DNA from: Hyphomonas johnsonii MHS-2
GTDB lineage: Bacteria; Pseudomonadota; Alphaproteobacteria; Caulobacterales; Hyphomonadaceae
DNA: 64,000 bases
Assembly (NCBI RefSeq): GCF_000685275.1
Contig: NZ_ARYK01000001.1
Location: 310,001 to 374,000, forward strand
Direction of reading: 5' to 3'
In this document: piece after piece, positions 8,811 through 17,330 of the stretch
How positions within the stretch are numbered: the stretch's first letter is position 1
How the letters are laid out: each line of letters begins with the position of its first letter
Notes under the pieces: generated by a model
The model's database searches: none
What the model saw: the letters and a program-made list of their open reading frames with translations, nothing else
Told to the model about the DNA's origin: nothing
Made by a program: the position numbers and the translations under genes

Positions 8811-9272
8811 TCAGTCCGCGATTTCGAAGATGCCGTCGACTTCCACGGCAACGCCGAGCGGCAGCACCGGACAGGCGACAGCAGACCGTGCATGGCGTCC
8901 GGCATCGCCGAACACTTCGACCATCAGGTCCGAACAGCCATTGATGACCTGCGGGATGTCGGTGAAATGCGGCGCGGCATTGACGAAGCCGCCAAGCTTC
9001 ACGACGCGCCGGACGCGCGACAGGTCGCCGACGGCAGCCTTGCACTGGGCGATCAGGTTGATGCCGCACTGGCGCGCTGCGTGCTGGCCGGCCGAGAGTT
9101 CCATGTCATCGCCGAGGCGGCCAGTGATGCGGCCGGTCGGGGTGGCGCTGACCTGGCCCGACACGAACAGCAGGTTGCCGGTGATCACATAGGGAACATA
9201 GGTGGCGACCGGCTTCATCGGTGCAGGCAGTTCGATGCCGAGGGCATCGAGGCGGGCTTCAGGTGTAGGCAT
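8811..9272 (-). CDS. RidA family protein (YjgF/YER057c/UK114)
   Basis: 153 residues from the ATG at 9272. The sequence runs EARLDALGIELPAP, VPYVITGNLLFVSGQ, then a C-terminal PLGVAVEVDGIFEIAD, which is the pattern of the longer alphaproteobacterial RidA-like subgroup. Family members are trimeric; archetypal RidA hydrolyses reactive enamines/imines released by PLP enzymes. The key substrate-binding arginine of true RidA lies in a conserved RxxVxxxxxLP-like region that differs here, so deaminase activity is not certain. It is coupled to the glycerophosphodiesterase gene downstream. Confidence 0.88.
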   Translation of the reverse strand: MPTPEARLDALGIELPAPMKPVATYVPYVITGNLLFVSGQVSATPTGRITGRLGDDMELSAGQHAARQCGINLIAQCKAAVGDLSRVRRVVKLGGFVNAAPHFTDIPQVINGCSDLMVEVFGDAGRHARSAVACPVLPLGVAVEVDGIFEIAD

Positions 9273-9339
9273 GGGATGGGGCTCCGGTTCGCGGCCAAAC
9301 AGAAGCCCACACATGCCGCAGGTCGCGGGTCCGGGCAAG

Positions 9340-10635
9340 TCAGCCCGTTTCGCCCTTTTCCCGGGCGATGCGTGCGGCGCGCCCGGTGACGACGGCGTCC
9401 TTGCCGAACTTTGCGCGGGCGAGGTCGGATGCGCGCTCGGCGGCGGCACGCTTGGCAATGCTGGGGTCGAGCAGGTCGGTGGAATCGGCGCGGTGATCAT
9501 CAAGGCCCGAGAGGCCGACGCCGATCAGTCGGAATCGCTCGCGCCCATTGGCCTCGCGGGCGAGCAGGGGCCGGGCGGCACGAAAGATCTCCTGCGCCAG
9601 CTGGGTTGGTCCTGACAGCGAGATGCGGCGCGTGAGCGTGCGGAAATTGCCGGTTTTCAGTTTCAGCGTGACGACGGCGCCAACCACGCCGGCCGCCTTG
9701 GCCCGGTCGGCGGTTTTCACGCACAGGCTCCAGAGATGGTCTTCCAGGGCGGCGAGCGCCGACAGGTCTTCGCGGAACGTGGTTTCGCTGGAGACGGACT
9801 TGCGTTCCTCGTCATTGCGCACCGGGCGGGTGTCGATGCCGTGCGCGCGCTGTTTCAGCCACATGCCGGTTTCGCCATAGCGGGCGATCAGGTGCTTCAT
9901 GTCGGCCTGCTGGATGTCGGCGACAGTGTCGAACCCGTCGGCGGCCAGTTTCTGGGCGAATTTCGGGCCGACGCCGTGCAGGAAGTCGATTGGCCGGGGG
10001 CCGAGCATGGCTTCGGCCTCGCCGGGCGAGATGACGGCGAACCCGCGCGGCTTGTCGAGCTCGCTGGCCGTCTTGGCGAGGAACTTGTTGGCCGACAGGC
10101 CGATCGAGACCGTGATGCCGACATCGCGCTCGATCTCGCGGGCCAGCCGGGCGAGGCTGACGGCCGGCGGCGCGTGGTGGACGGTCTCGGTGCCGGTGAG
10201 GTCCATGTAGGCCTCGTCGATCGACACCGGCTGGACCAGCGGCGTCAGGGCTTCCATCTTTTCGCGGATGCGGGCGGCCGCTTCGGTGTACTTGGGGAAG
10301 TTGGATCCGATCACGACCGCATCCGGGCACAGCTTCAGGGCCTGGAACATCGGCATGGCCGAGCGTACGCCGTACAGCCGTGCGATGTAGCAGCAGGTCG
10401 ACACGACGCCGCGCTGGCCGCCGCCGACGATGACGGGCTTGTCGCGCAGGCCCGGATCGTCCCGCTTCTCGATGGCGGCAAAGAAGGCGTCGCAATCGAG
10501 ATGCGCGATACTCAGGGTGGTGAGCGAATCATGCGATAGGACCCTGCCTCCGCCACAGTTCGGGCAGGTGGTGAGTGCATCCCGCTCAAGATGCAGGCAG
10601 TCGCGACAAAGGGAATGCATGGCAAGGATGTTCAT
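9340..10635 (-). CDS. dinB: DNA polymerase IV with N-terminal zinc motif
   Basis: A Y-family translesion polymerase of about 431 residues. Catalytic acidic motifs are present: IAHLDCDAFFAAIEKRDDP (palm Asp) and VSIDEAYMDL. The little-finger part and a helix-hairpin-helix (FLHGVGPKFAQKLAADGF) follow. The first 30 residues carry CRDC...CPNCGGGR, a four-cysteine zinc-binding site seen in alphaproteobacterial DinB but absent from the E. coli protein. I place the start at the ATG at 10635 (MNILAMHS), with 10620 as an alternative; the frame is open to 10728 but the extra N-terminus looks non-coding. No LexA-type box is visible upstream. The gene is divergent from divK. Confidence 0.93.
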   Translation of the reverse strand: MNILAMHSLCRDCLHLERDALTTCPNCGGGRVLSHDSLTTLSIAHLDCDAFFAAIEKRDDPGLRDKPVIVGGGQRGVVSTCCYIARLYGVRSAMPMFQALKLCPDAVVIGSNFPKYTEAAARIREKMEALTPLVQPVSIDEAYMDLTGTETVHHAPPAVSLARLAREIERDVGITVSIGLSANKFLAKTASELDKPRGFAVISPGEAEAMLGPRPIDFLHGVGPKFAQKLAADGFDTVADIQQADMKHLIARYGETGMWLKQRAHGIDTRPVRNDEERKSVSSETTFREDLSALAALEDHLWSLCVKTADRAKAAGVVGAVVTLKLKTGNFRTLTRRISLSGPTQLAQEIFRAARPLLAREANGRERFRLIGVGLSGLDDHRADSTDLLDPSIAKRAAAERASDLARAKFGKDAVVTGRAARIAREKGETG

Positions 10636-10759
10636 GCCATGTTCCGGCTTTCCGGGCAATCGGGCATGCGGCAGGGTGTAAAGTGGTGTTAAGCATTTAA
10701 GGTATAGCTGGACGGTGGCGGTCACCATCTGACCGAATCGCTAACAGTTACGGGGAATC

Positions 10760-11152
10760 ATGACCAAGGCGCGGACCAGAAAAGTGCTGGTTGTTGAGGA
10801 CAATGAACTCAACATGCGTCTCTTCTGTGACCTGTTGGATGCCTATGGATTCGGCACCTACCAGTGCCGCGACGGCGCCAAGGCTGTCGAGATTGCCCGC
10901 AAGGAGCTGCCTGACCTGATCATCATGGACATCCAGCTGCCCGAAGTGTCAGGGCTGGATATCACCCGCTGGCTGAAGGACGACGACAAGGTTGCCCATA
11001 TCCCGGTGCTGGCCGTGACGGCATTCGCCATGCGCGCCGACGAGCAGCGCGTTCGCGAAGCCGGGTGCGAGGGCTATCTCTCCAAGCCGATCCAGATCAT
11101 GACATTCATTAAGGCCGTCGAGGCCCTGATGCCGAAGGAGCCTGCAGCATGA
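10760..11152 (+). CDS. divK: Cell-cycle response regulator DivK
   Basis: A 130-residue stand-alone receiver domain. The phosphoacceptor is Asp57 (LIIMDIQLPEVSGLD), with the acidic pocket VVEDNELN and the conserved SKPI lysine near the end. In Caulobacter DivK is phosphorylated by PleC/DivJ, localises to poles and feeds into the CckA-CtrA pathway through DivL. The assignment rests on the receiver sequence (KARTRKVLVVEDNELNMRLF) and on the immediate linkage to pleD, which is the conserved alphaproteobacterial arrangement. Its stop overlaps the pleD start (ATGA at 11149-11152). Confidence 0.95.
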   Translation: MTKARTRKVLVVEDNELNMRLFCDLLDAYGFGTYQCRDGAKAVEIARKELPDLIIMDIQLPEVSGLDITRWLKDDDKVAHIPVLAVTAFAMRADEQRVREAGCEGYLSKPIQIMTFIKAVEALMPKEPAA

Positions 11153-12516
11153 GTGCGCGGGTCCTGGTCGTTGACGATATCGAAGCCAACCGCCGCCTCC
11201 TGCAGGCGAAGCTGGAAGCGCAGTATTTCACCGTGCTGCAGGCCGAAAACGGCCAGCATGCGCTGGACGTTGCCGAACAGGAACTGCCCGAAATCATCCT
11301 GCTCGACGTGATGATGCCCGGAATGGACGGCTACGAGGTGTGCCGCCGCCTGAAGGCCAATCGCCTGACGGCGCATATCCCGGTCGTCATGGTGACGGCG
11401 CTCAGCGATTCCGAGGACCGGGTGCGCGGGCTGGAAGTCGGCGCCGAGGATTTCCTGACCAAGCCTGTCGATGATTTCGCGCTGATGTCGCGCATGGGCG
11501 CCCTGATGCGCTACAACGCCGTCGCGTCGGAATTGCGCCAGCGCCAGGCAAGCGGCCTGAAGGCCGGCGCGATGGACGAAACCCAGGATGAAGAACTGCA
11601 TCGCCCGGCGCGTGTCTTCATCATCGACGACAATCCCCGCACCTCGGCCCGCATGGCCACGATGCTGCGCAATGACGGCCACACTGCCACGACGCTGCTC
11701 GAGGCGGGCGACATGAGCAACCTGGCGACCATGGGCGTCGACATCATGATCCTGTCGATCTCGGCCAAGGCATTCGATCCGCTCAGGCTGTGCGCGCATT
11801 TCAAGATGACGGAAGCGACACGGGCGGTTTCGATCATCCTGGTCTGCGACCCGTCAGATCGCGCGCGGGCCGGCAAGGGCCTCGATATCGGTGCCAGTGA
11901 CGTGATCTTCTCGCCCGTCGACCGTCAGGAACTGCTGGCGCGTGTGCGGACCCAGACGCGCCGGTCGCGGTATATCGAATTGCTGCGCCATCGCGTCGAC
12001 CGGGGCCTCGAACTGTCGGTGATCGACCAGCTGACCGGCCTGTACAATCGTCGCTACATGATGAGCCAGATGCAGCAGCTGATGCAGCGCGCGGTGATGG
12101 GTGGCAAGCCGGTATCGATCGTCATGTGCGACATCGACTATTTCAAGTCGGTCAACGACACCTATGGGCACGATGCGGGCGACGAGGTGCTGCAGGAAGT
12201 TGCCGGCCGCCTGCGCGAGAATGTGCGCCCGATGGACGTTGTCTGCCGGCCGGGCGGCGAGGAATTCATGGTCATCATGCCGGACACGCCGGGCGACCTT
12301 GCCTGTGCGGCAGCCGAACGTATCCGCAGGGCAGTGGCGAGCCAGCCGTTCATGGTCAGCGGCGGCAAGCGGGAGATCACGATCACGCTCAGCGCCGGAG
12401 TCGCGACGATCCGCGGGCCGGACGACACGATCGCCGATATCACGAAGCGCGCGGACACGGCGCTGTACCAGGCCAAGATGGGCGGGCGCAACCGCGTCGA
12501 AAGCGTCGCCGCCTGA
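11149..12516 (+). CDS. pleD: Diguanylate cyclase response regulator PleD
   Basis: 455 residues with the PleD layout: a receiver domain with phosphoacceptor Asp53 (LLDVMMPGMDGYEV), a second degenerate receiver-like domain (about 160-280; FIIDDNPRTSARMATML but no conserved acceptor aspartate), and a C-terminal GGDEF domain. The active loop reads GGEEF, and an RPMD (RxxD) inhibitory c-di-GMP site precedes it by a few residues, so product inhibition is expected. In Caulobacter PleD makes c-di-GMP at the stalked pole and drives the motile-to-sessile switch. It is translationally coupled to divK. Confidence 0.96.
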   Translation: MSARVLVVDDIEANRRLLQAKLEAQYFTVLQAENGQHALDVAEQELPEIILLDVMMPGMDGYEVCRRLKANRLTAHIPVVMVTALSDSEDRVRGLEVGAEDFLTKPVDDFALMSRMGALMRYNAVASELRQRQASGLKAGAMDETQDEELHRPARVFIIDDNPRTSARMATMLRNDGHTATTLLEAGDMSNLATMGVDIMILSISAKAFDPLRLCAHFKMTEATRAVSIILVCDPSDRARAGKGLDIGASDVIFSPVDRQELLARVRTQTRRSRYIELLRHRVDRGLELSVIDQLTGLYNRRYMMSQMQQLMQRAVMGGKPVSIVMCDIDYFKSVNDTYGHDAGDEVLQEVAGRLRENVRPMDVVCRPGGEEFMVIMPDTPGDLACAAAERIRRAVASQPFMVSGGKREITITLSAGVATIRGPDDTIADITKRADTALYQAKMGGRNRVESVAA

Positions 12517-12576
12517 TTGACTTTGCAGGCCGTGAAGCCCACTTCCGGGCTTCGGATCGGCTGCAGGGACCCGGAC

Positions 12577-13803
12577 ATGAATGACCGCTTTGCCGCGTTC
12601 CGGCATTCTTCCTACAGCCGTTATTTCACCTCCCGCTTCTTCACGGCCTTTGCGGCGCAAATCGTGTCTGTTGCCGTCGCCTGGCAGATCTATGACCAGA
12701 CGCAGAATGCCATCTATCTTGGCTGGATCGGGCTGGTGCAGTTCCTGCCGGCGCTGTTGCTGGTTTTCGTGACCGGGCTGGCATCGGACACGTTTGGCCG
12801 GCGCGTGGTCATGGGCATTTCGATTATCGTCGAGATGTCGTGTGCGGCAGCGCTCCTGTTCCTGGCGGCCACCAACCAGTTCCACCCGATCTGGGTGCTT
12901 GCCATCCTGACCGTGTTCGGCGTGGCGCGGGCCTTCCTGGCGCCGGCCGCATCCAGCCTGGCGGTGAATGTCGTGCCGCGCGACGACTTCCCAAACGCGG
13001 TCGGGTGGAACGCGTCAGCCTGGCAGATGGCGTCGATCATCGGGCCGGTCGTGGGCAGCCTGCTCTACGGCATTGCGCATGTGGCGGCCTATGGCACGGC
13101 GGTGGTGATGTTCGCCGTCGCGGCGGTGCTGATCTTTTCCATCCCCAAACCGCCACAGAAGGCGGGCAGCGAGCCGAAGACGCTGGGCATGGTGCTTGGC
13201 GGGTTCACCTATGTCTGGAAGCAGAAGATCGTCCTGGGGGCCATCTCGCTGGACCTGTTCGCGGTGCTGCTGGGCGGGGCCGTGGCCCTGATGCCGGTCT
13301 ATGCACGCGACATCCTGCAAGTGGGCGAGACGGGCCTCGGCCTGCTGCGCGCCGCGCCGGGCATCGGTGCGCTGATCGTGACCGGGCTGATCACGTCCTT
13401 CCCGATCCGCGACCATGCCGGCATCATCATGCTGGTCTGCGTGGCCCTGTTCGGCCTGTCGACGGCGCTGTTCGGCTATTCGACCGTCGCCTGGCTGTCG
13501 ATCCTGGCGCTGGTGCTGGTCGGCGCGTTCGACATGGTGTCGGTGTATATCCGGGAGATCCTGCTGCAGCTGTGGACGCCGGACCACGTGCGGGGCCGGG
13601 TGAACGCCGTCAATTCGATCTTCCTGGGGGCGTCGAACGAGCTGGGCGAGGCGCGGGCCGGGTTCATGGCCGCCAAATGGGGCGCGGTGTTCACCGTTGT
13701 GGCCGGTGGTTACGCGGCCGCAGGCATCGCTGTGGCCTGGTCTGTCCTGTTCCCGGGCATCCGCAAGGCGCGCAACCTGCACGAAGGCAACCCGAACCAT
13801 TGA
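12577..13803 (+). CDS. MFS transporter (EntS/DHA3-like)
   Basis: 408 residues starting at the ATG at 12577, preceded by a GCAGGGA ribosome site. Twelve hydrophobic helices are recognisable, with the MFS loop signature GLASDTFGRRVVMG between helices 2 and 3 and N-terminal RYFTSRFFTAFAAQIVSVAVAWQIYDQT, which is typical of the EntS/macrolide-efflux-like branch of proton-coupled exporters. The substrate cannot be told from sequence. The gene lies 60 bases after pleD and ends at a strong bidirectional terminator shared with rpmG. Confidence 0.88.
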   Translation: MNDRFAAFRHSSYSRYFTSRFFTAFAAQIVSVAVAWQIYDQTQNAIYLGWIGLVQFLPALLLVFVTGLASDTFGRRVVMGISIIVEMSCAAALLFLAATNQFHPIWVLAILTVFGVARAFLAPAASSLAVNVVPRDDFPNAVGWNASAWQMASIIGPVVGSLLYGIAHVAAYGTAVVMFAVAAVLIFSIPKPPQKAGSEPKTLGMVLGGFTYVWKQKIVLGAISLDLFAVLLGGAVALMPVYARDILQVGETGLGLLRAAPGIGALIVTGLITSFPIRDHAGIIMLVCVALFGLSTALFGYSTVAWLSILALVLVGAFDMVSVYIREILLQLWTPDHVRGRVNAVNSIFLGASNELGEARAGFMAAKWGAVFTVVAGGYAAAGIAVAWSVLFPGIRKARNLHEGNPNH

Positions 13804-13815
13804 GCCCGGACATGC

Positions 13816-13845
13816 AAAAAGCCCGCTCTTGCGAACGGGCTTTTT
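13816..13845. terminator. Bidirectional intrinsic terminator (MFS / rpmG)
   Basis: AAAAAGCCCG at 13816-13825 and CGGGCTTTTT at 13836-13845 form a perfect 10-base inverted repeat with a 10-base loop. There is a T-run on the plus strand and, by symmetry, on the minus strand. It lies between the convergent ends of the MFS gene and rpmG and should stop transcription from both sides. Confidence 0.92.
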
Positions 13846-13869
13846 CAAAACTTGCAGAAAAACAGGATC

Positions 13870-14037
13870 TTACTTGATCTTGCCTTCCTTGAATTCGACA
13901 TGCTTCTTGACGATCGGGTCGTACTTTTTCAGCACGAGCTTTTCCGTCTTGGTGCGCGGGTTCTTCTTGGTGACATAGAAGAAGCCGGTGTCGGCCGTCG
14001 AATTGAGGCGAATTTTGATAGTGGCTGGTTTGGCCAT
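13870..14037 (-). CDS. rpmG: 50S ribosomal protein L33
   Basis: A 55-residue basic protein, [20 protein letters not shown] at the start and [10 protein letters not shown] at the end. This is the full length of bacterial L33. It has no Cys4 zinc ribbon (the C-minus form): YVTKKNPRT and [11 protein letters not shown] contain no cysteine, so assembly is zinc-independent. It binds 23S rRNA near the E site of the large subunit. It stands alone, with its own candidate promoter about 44 bases upstream and a strong terminator just downstream. Confidence 0.97.
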   Translation of the reverse strand: MAKPATIKIRLNSTADTGFFYVTKKNPRTKTEKLVLKKYDPIVKKHVEFKEGKIK

Positions 14038-14080
14038 GGGATTGGCTCGCTTGTGCTAGCGTCTGAAACTGGAAAGCGGC

Positions 14081-14109
14081 TTAATGACGGGGCGCGGGGG
14101 TGAAGTCAA
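14081..14109 (-). promoter_or_regulatory. Candidate housekeeping promoter of rpmG
   Basis: Read on the minus strand, TTGACT (14109-14104) and CATTAA (14086-14081) are separated by exactly 17 bases, and the -10 box lies 43 bases before the rpmG start. The -35 is a five-of-six match to TTGACA. Together with the terminator this makes rpmG a single-gene unit. Confidence 0.45.
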
Positions 14110-14123
14110 GCAGTGTTCCTGCT

Positions 14124-14858
14124 CTAAAGCCGGTCCAGCGAGTGCCCGTTGCGTGTCCAGCGCAGGAAGGGCGGGCCGTGAGGCGTCCCGGGCCTGGCCA
14201 GCCGTTCGCCGATTTCGCCCAGCATGAACCGGGTGACGGAGGGCAGGTCGAGGTCGAGCGAGTCGGTCAGCGTCACCCATTGCAGGTCTGACAGTTCGGC
14301 GCCATCGACGGGCGGGCGCTCGTCGATCAGCGCGTCCTGGGCGTCGGCCATGAAGAATCGGGCGTCGAACCGTTTCGGGCGGAAGGGCGGCGTGACGGCG
14401 CGGCCGATGAACTGGAAGGCCCTGAGACTGGGCATGACGCCCTCGCTGTAATAGCGGTCCCAGCCGGCGGGCGGCTTGCCTTTGGCCTGGCCGGGGCGGC
14501 CGACAATCAGGCCGGTTTCCTCGAAGGTTTCGCGGATCGCGGTCAGGGCGAAGGCGTGAGGGGCGCGGCGGGTGCCGATGGCGAGCTTGGTGGCGACGGG
14601 GTCCGACAGGGGGGTCAGCGTGGGTGCGCGGGCATCCTGCGGGTCAACCCTGCCGCCCGGAAAGACGTATTTTTCCGGCATGAAGCTGTGGCGGCCCGAG
14701 CGCTTGCCGAGCAGGACGCGAGGCTCCGGGCCGTCGCGGCGGACGAGGATCAGCGTGGCAGCATCCTTGGGGCGCGGGCTGGGTTCGCCGGTAAGGACGA
14801 CGTCGCCATCGTCCTCGGTATCAAAGGCTGATTTCAAACCCGGCAGGTGCTTGTTCAT
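14124..14858 (-). CDS. NUDIX hydrolase with expanded Nudix box
   Basis: 244 residues. The Nudix elements GGRVDP and AIRETFEETGLIVG are both present, but the usual five-residue gap between GG and the first glutamate is replaced by about 35 residues (PQDARAPTLTPLSDPVATK...ALT), as in the NUDT19/coenzyme-A-diphosphatase-like branch. The metal-binding RETFEETG helix is intact, so pyrophosphatase activity on a nucleoside-diphosphate-X or acyl-CoA substrate is likely. Its start overlaps the rnr stop by four bases (14855-14858), so it is the distal gene of an rnr-nudix operon. Confidence 0.88.
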   Translation of the reverse strand: MNKHLPGLKSAFDTEDDGDVVLTGEPSPRPKDAATLILVRRDGPEPRVLLGKRSGRHSFMPEKYVFPGGRVDPQDARAPTLTPLSDPVATKLAIGTRRAPHAFALTAIRETFEETGLIVGRPGQAKGKPPAGWDRYYSEGVMPSLRAFQFIGRAVTPPFRPKRFDARFFMADAQDALIDERPPVDGAELSDLQWVTLTDSLDLDLPSVTRFMLGEIGERLARPGTPHGPPFLRWTRNGHSLDRL

Positions 14859-17137
14859 CTCCGCGGACCCTTTGCCTTGCCCTTGCGCTTGTGCTTGGGA
14901 AGCGTCTTCTTGTTGAACCTTGGCGCGCCGGACCGCGGCGGTCCACCCTTACGGCGGGGCACGTTGCCGATATCCATGTTGCGCCGCTGTTCCTTGCGGC
15001 CTTCCGGGGCAGGCAGCGGATCGGACAGCATTTCGAGCAGGAGGCCGCCCTGCAGGGGCGTGACCTCTTTCAGTTTCACGCGGACGATCTGGCCGAGGGT
15101 ATAGGTCTTGCCGCTGCCGCGGGCGTAGAGCGCCATGGCGGCCTCGTCCTGGACCCAATAGTCGTTCGAGATCGAGGAAATCGGAATGAACCCGTCTGCG
15201 CCGCTTTCGGCGAGCGCGACGAACAGGCCGGAACCGGTGACCCCGGTGATGCGCCCGTCGAATTCGGCCCCGACGCGATCCTTCAGGAAGATGGCGAGGT
15301 AACGGTCAGTCGCCTCACGCTCTGCAGCCATCGAGCGGCGCTCGGTGTCGGAGATGTGCTGGGCGGTCTGTTCGAGCTGTGACGCGGCTTCCTTGCTGAG
15401 GCCGTCGGGACCAAGCTTGAGCGCCGAGATCAGGGCCCGGTGGACGATCGTGTCGGCATAGCGCCGGATCGGCGAGGTGAAGTGGGCATAGCGCACGAGG
15501 TTCAGGCCGAAATGGCCGAGGTTCTCCTCGCTGTAGATGGCCTGGGCCTGTGTGCGCAGGATCATCTGCGTGACCATCTGGTCATAGTCGCCGCCACCCG
15601 TCTCGGCGAGGAGGTGGTTGAACTTGTGGGTCTGGGGCCGTTCGCCGATGTGCCATTTGAGGTCGATGGTCTGCAGGAATTCCGCAAAGGCGGCGATCTT
15701 GGCGTCGGACGGTGTGTCGTGGACGCGGTAGATCAGCGGGCTTTTCTGGCGTTCCAGCGTCTCGGCAGCGGCGACGTTGGCCTGGATCATCATCTCTTCG
15801 ATCAGGCGGTGCGCTTCGAGGCGCTGCTTGGTGTAGATGCCTTCGACTTCGCCGGCCTCGTTGAACCGGATGCGGCGCTCGGGCAGGTCGAGGTCGAGCG
15901 GGCCACGCTTGTCGCGCGCCTTGGCGAGGGCGGCATAGGCGCCCCAGAGCGGCTTCAGCACGGTTTCGAGCATCTCGCCGGCCTTGCCACCCGGCTTGCC
16001 GTCAATCGCGGCCTGGGCCTCCTCGTAGGACAGCTTGCCAGCCGATTTCATCATGCCGCGAATGAAGCGGTGCGAGCGCTTGTTGCCATCCGTGCCGAAG
16101 ATCATCTCGACAGCCAGCGTGCGGCGCAGTTCGCCTTCCTTCAGCGAGCATTCGTCGGCTGACAGCTCGAATGGCAGCATCGGCACGACGCGGTCGGGGA
16201 AATAGGTCGAGTTGCCGCGCTTGTAGGCTTCCTTGTCGAGGGGCGAGCCCTCGGTGACATAGGCGGCGACATCGGCGATGGCGACGATCACGCGCCAGCC
16301 ATCGTCAAGCTTTTCGGCGAAGACGGCGTCATCATGGTCGCGGGCATCGGCGGGGTCGATGGTGATCAGCGGGACCTGTGTCAGGTCTTCGCGCTCGGCG
16401 GCGGCCGGGACGGCCGTGCGGGCCTGTTCCAGCGCGGCTTCGGGGAATTCGGTGGGAATGTCATGGGCGTGGATGGCCAGCAGGCTGGCCGAACGCGGAT
16501 CGGAGATATGGCCGATGATCTCGGTGATCTCGCCAAGTGCGGGGCCGTACTGGCGCCGGCCCTGGGGCTTTGGTTCCGCGATCACGAGGTCGCCGTCCTT
16601 GGCACCATTGCGGTCGGCTTCCTGGATCAGGAATTCGCGCCGGTCCTTGCGAGATGCGGGGGCAACCTTGCCGCCGTTGGGGGCGGCGGAATAGAGGCCG
16701 ATCAGGCGGTCTGACAGGCGTTTCTCGAAAATGGTGATCGACCGGGCGCGCCATTCGCCGTCGCGCTCGGATATCTTGCACAGGGCGCGGTCGCCGACGC
16801 CGGGGGCCTTGGCCTTGGGCTTGCCGGAGGGGCCGGCATAGACGATGTCGGGGCCGAACGGCCCATTGTCGCCGACCGACTTGCCGATCAGGTCGCCGTT
16901 CTTGTCGATGCGCTGGAATTCGACCACGCCGGTGGGCGGCGGCCGGTCGGCCTGGGCCCAGGCCCGCTTGCCGGTGCGCTGGAGGACGCCTTCGGATTCA
17001 AGGTCCTTGAGGATGGCGCGCAGCACATTGCGTTCCTCGCCCTTGACCCGGAGGCCCTTGGCGATGGCTTGTTTCGTGGTGGCGGTGGGGTTGTCCCGTA
17101 TGTAATCGAGGACAGTTTGCTTATCTGGAAAAGTCAT
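14855..17137 (-). CDS. rnr: Ribonuclease R
   Basis: 760 residues, a processive 3'-5' exoribonuclease that degrades structured RNA. Domains in order: an N-terminal winged helix (about 1-60, TVLDYIRDNPTATTKQAIAKGL), cold-shock-like RNA-binding domains (about 65-240), the RNB catalytic domain with metal-binding DARDHDDAVF near 265-273 and HFTSPIRRYADTIVHRAL, then an S1 domain and a lysine/arginine-rich tail ending in KRKGKAKGPRR. The basic tail is typical of RNase R. The length matches the family. It is upstream of and overlapping the NUDIX gene; behind it lies the hairpin-rich intergenic element. Confidence 0.96.
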   Translation of the reverse strand: MTFPDKQTVLDYIRDNPTATTKQAIAKGLRVKGEERNVLRAILKDLESEGVLQRTGKRAWAQADRPPPTGVVEFQRIDKNGDLIGKSVGDNGPFGPDIVYAGPSGKPKAKAPGVGDRALCKISERDGEWRARSITIFEKRLSDRLIGLYSAAPNGGKVAPASRKDRREFLIQEADRNGAKDGDLVIAEPKPQGRRQYGPALGEITEIIGHISDPRSASLLAIHAHDIPTEFPEAALEQARTAVPAAAEREDLTQVPLITIDPADARDHDDAVFAEKLDDGWRVIVAIADVAAYVTEGSPLDKEAYKRGNSTYFPDRVVPMLPFELSADECSLKEGELRRTLAVEMIFGTDGNKRSHRFIRGMMKSAGKLSYEEAQAAIDGKPGGKAGEMLETVLKPLWGAYAALAKARDKRGPLDLDLPERRIRFNEAGEVEGIYTKQRLEAHRLIEEMMIQANVAAAETLERQKSPLIYRVHDTPSDAKIAAFAEFLQTIDLKWHIGERPQTHKFNHLLAETGGGDYDQMVTQMILRTQAQAIYSEENLGHFGLNLVRYAHFTSPIRRYADTIVHRALISALKLGPDGLSKEAASQLEQTAQHISDTERRSMAAEREATDRYLAIFLKDRVGAEFDGRITGVTGSGLFVALAESGADGFIPISSISNDYWVQDEAAMALYARGSGKTYTLGQIVRVKLKEVTPLQGGLLLEMLSDPLPAPEGRKEQRRNMDIGNVPRRKGGPPRSGAPRFNKKTLPKHKRKGKAKGPRR

Positions 17138-17200
17138 ATTCCGGCATATAAGGGATTCTTGGGCGAAATGCTCGTGGATAGTTCAGGTGGAGGTTGCAAC

Positions 17201-17330
17201 TCCGCCTGCCCCCCCTCTAGCTCCCCCCTTTCAGGGGGGAGAACAGTCCGCAGCGTGTGGAAAGATCGGTGACCTGGGAAAGGGGCTCCTCCCCCTGCAA
17301 GGGGGAGGCCGGGTGGGGGTCAATCCCCAG
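17201..17330. repeat. C/G-tract intergenic element with two hairpins
   Basis: Two perfect 8-base stems occur 60 bases apart: CTCCCCCC/GGGGGGAG (17221-17228 with 17234-17241) and CCTCCCCC/GGGGGAGG (17288-17295 with 17301-17308), each with a five-base loop. Both are bracketed by further C- or G-runs (to GGTGGGGGTCAATCCCC near 17313-17328). The style matches the dispersed intergenic palindromes common in Caulobacterales-type genomes. Its right edge runs into the last codons of the M23 peptidase gene. Only one copy is in this window. Confidence 0.6.

Noticed and set aside
10689..10700. TTAAGCATTTAA near divK as a CtrA box
   Set aside because: The two TTAA elements are four bases apart, not the seven of the CtrA site TTAA-N7-TTAA, so it is not a convincing match.
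10636..10759. LexA/SOS box upstream of dinB
   Set aside because: No GTTC-N7-GTTC or GAAC-N7-GAAC pattern is present in the gap.
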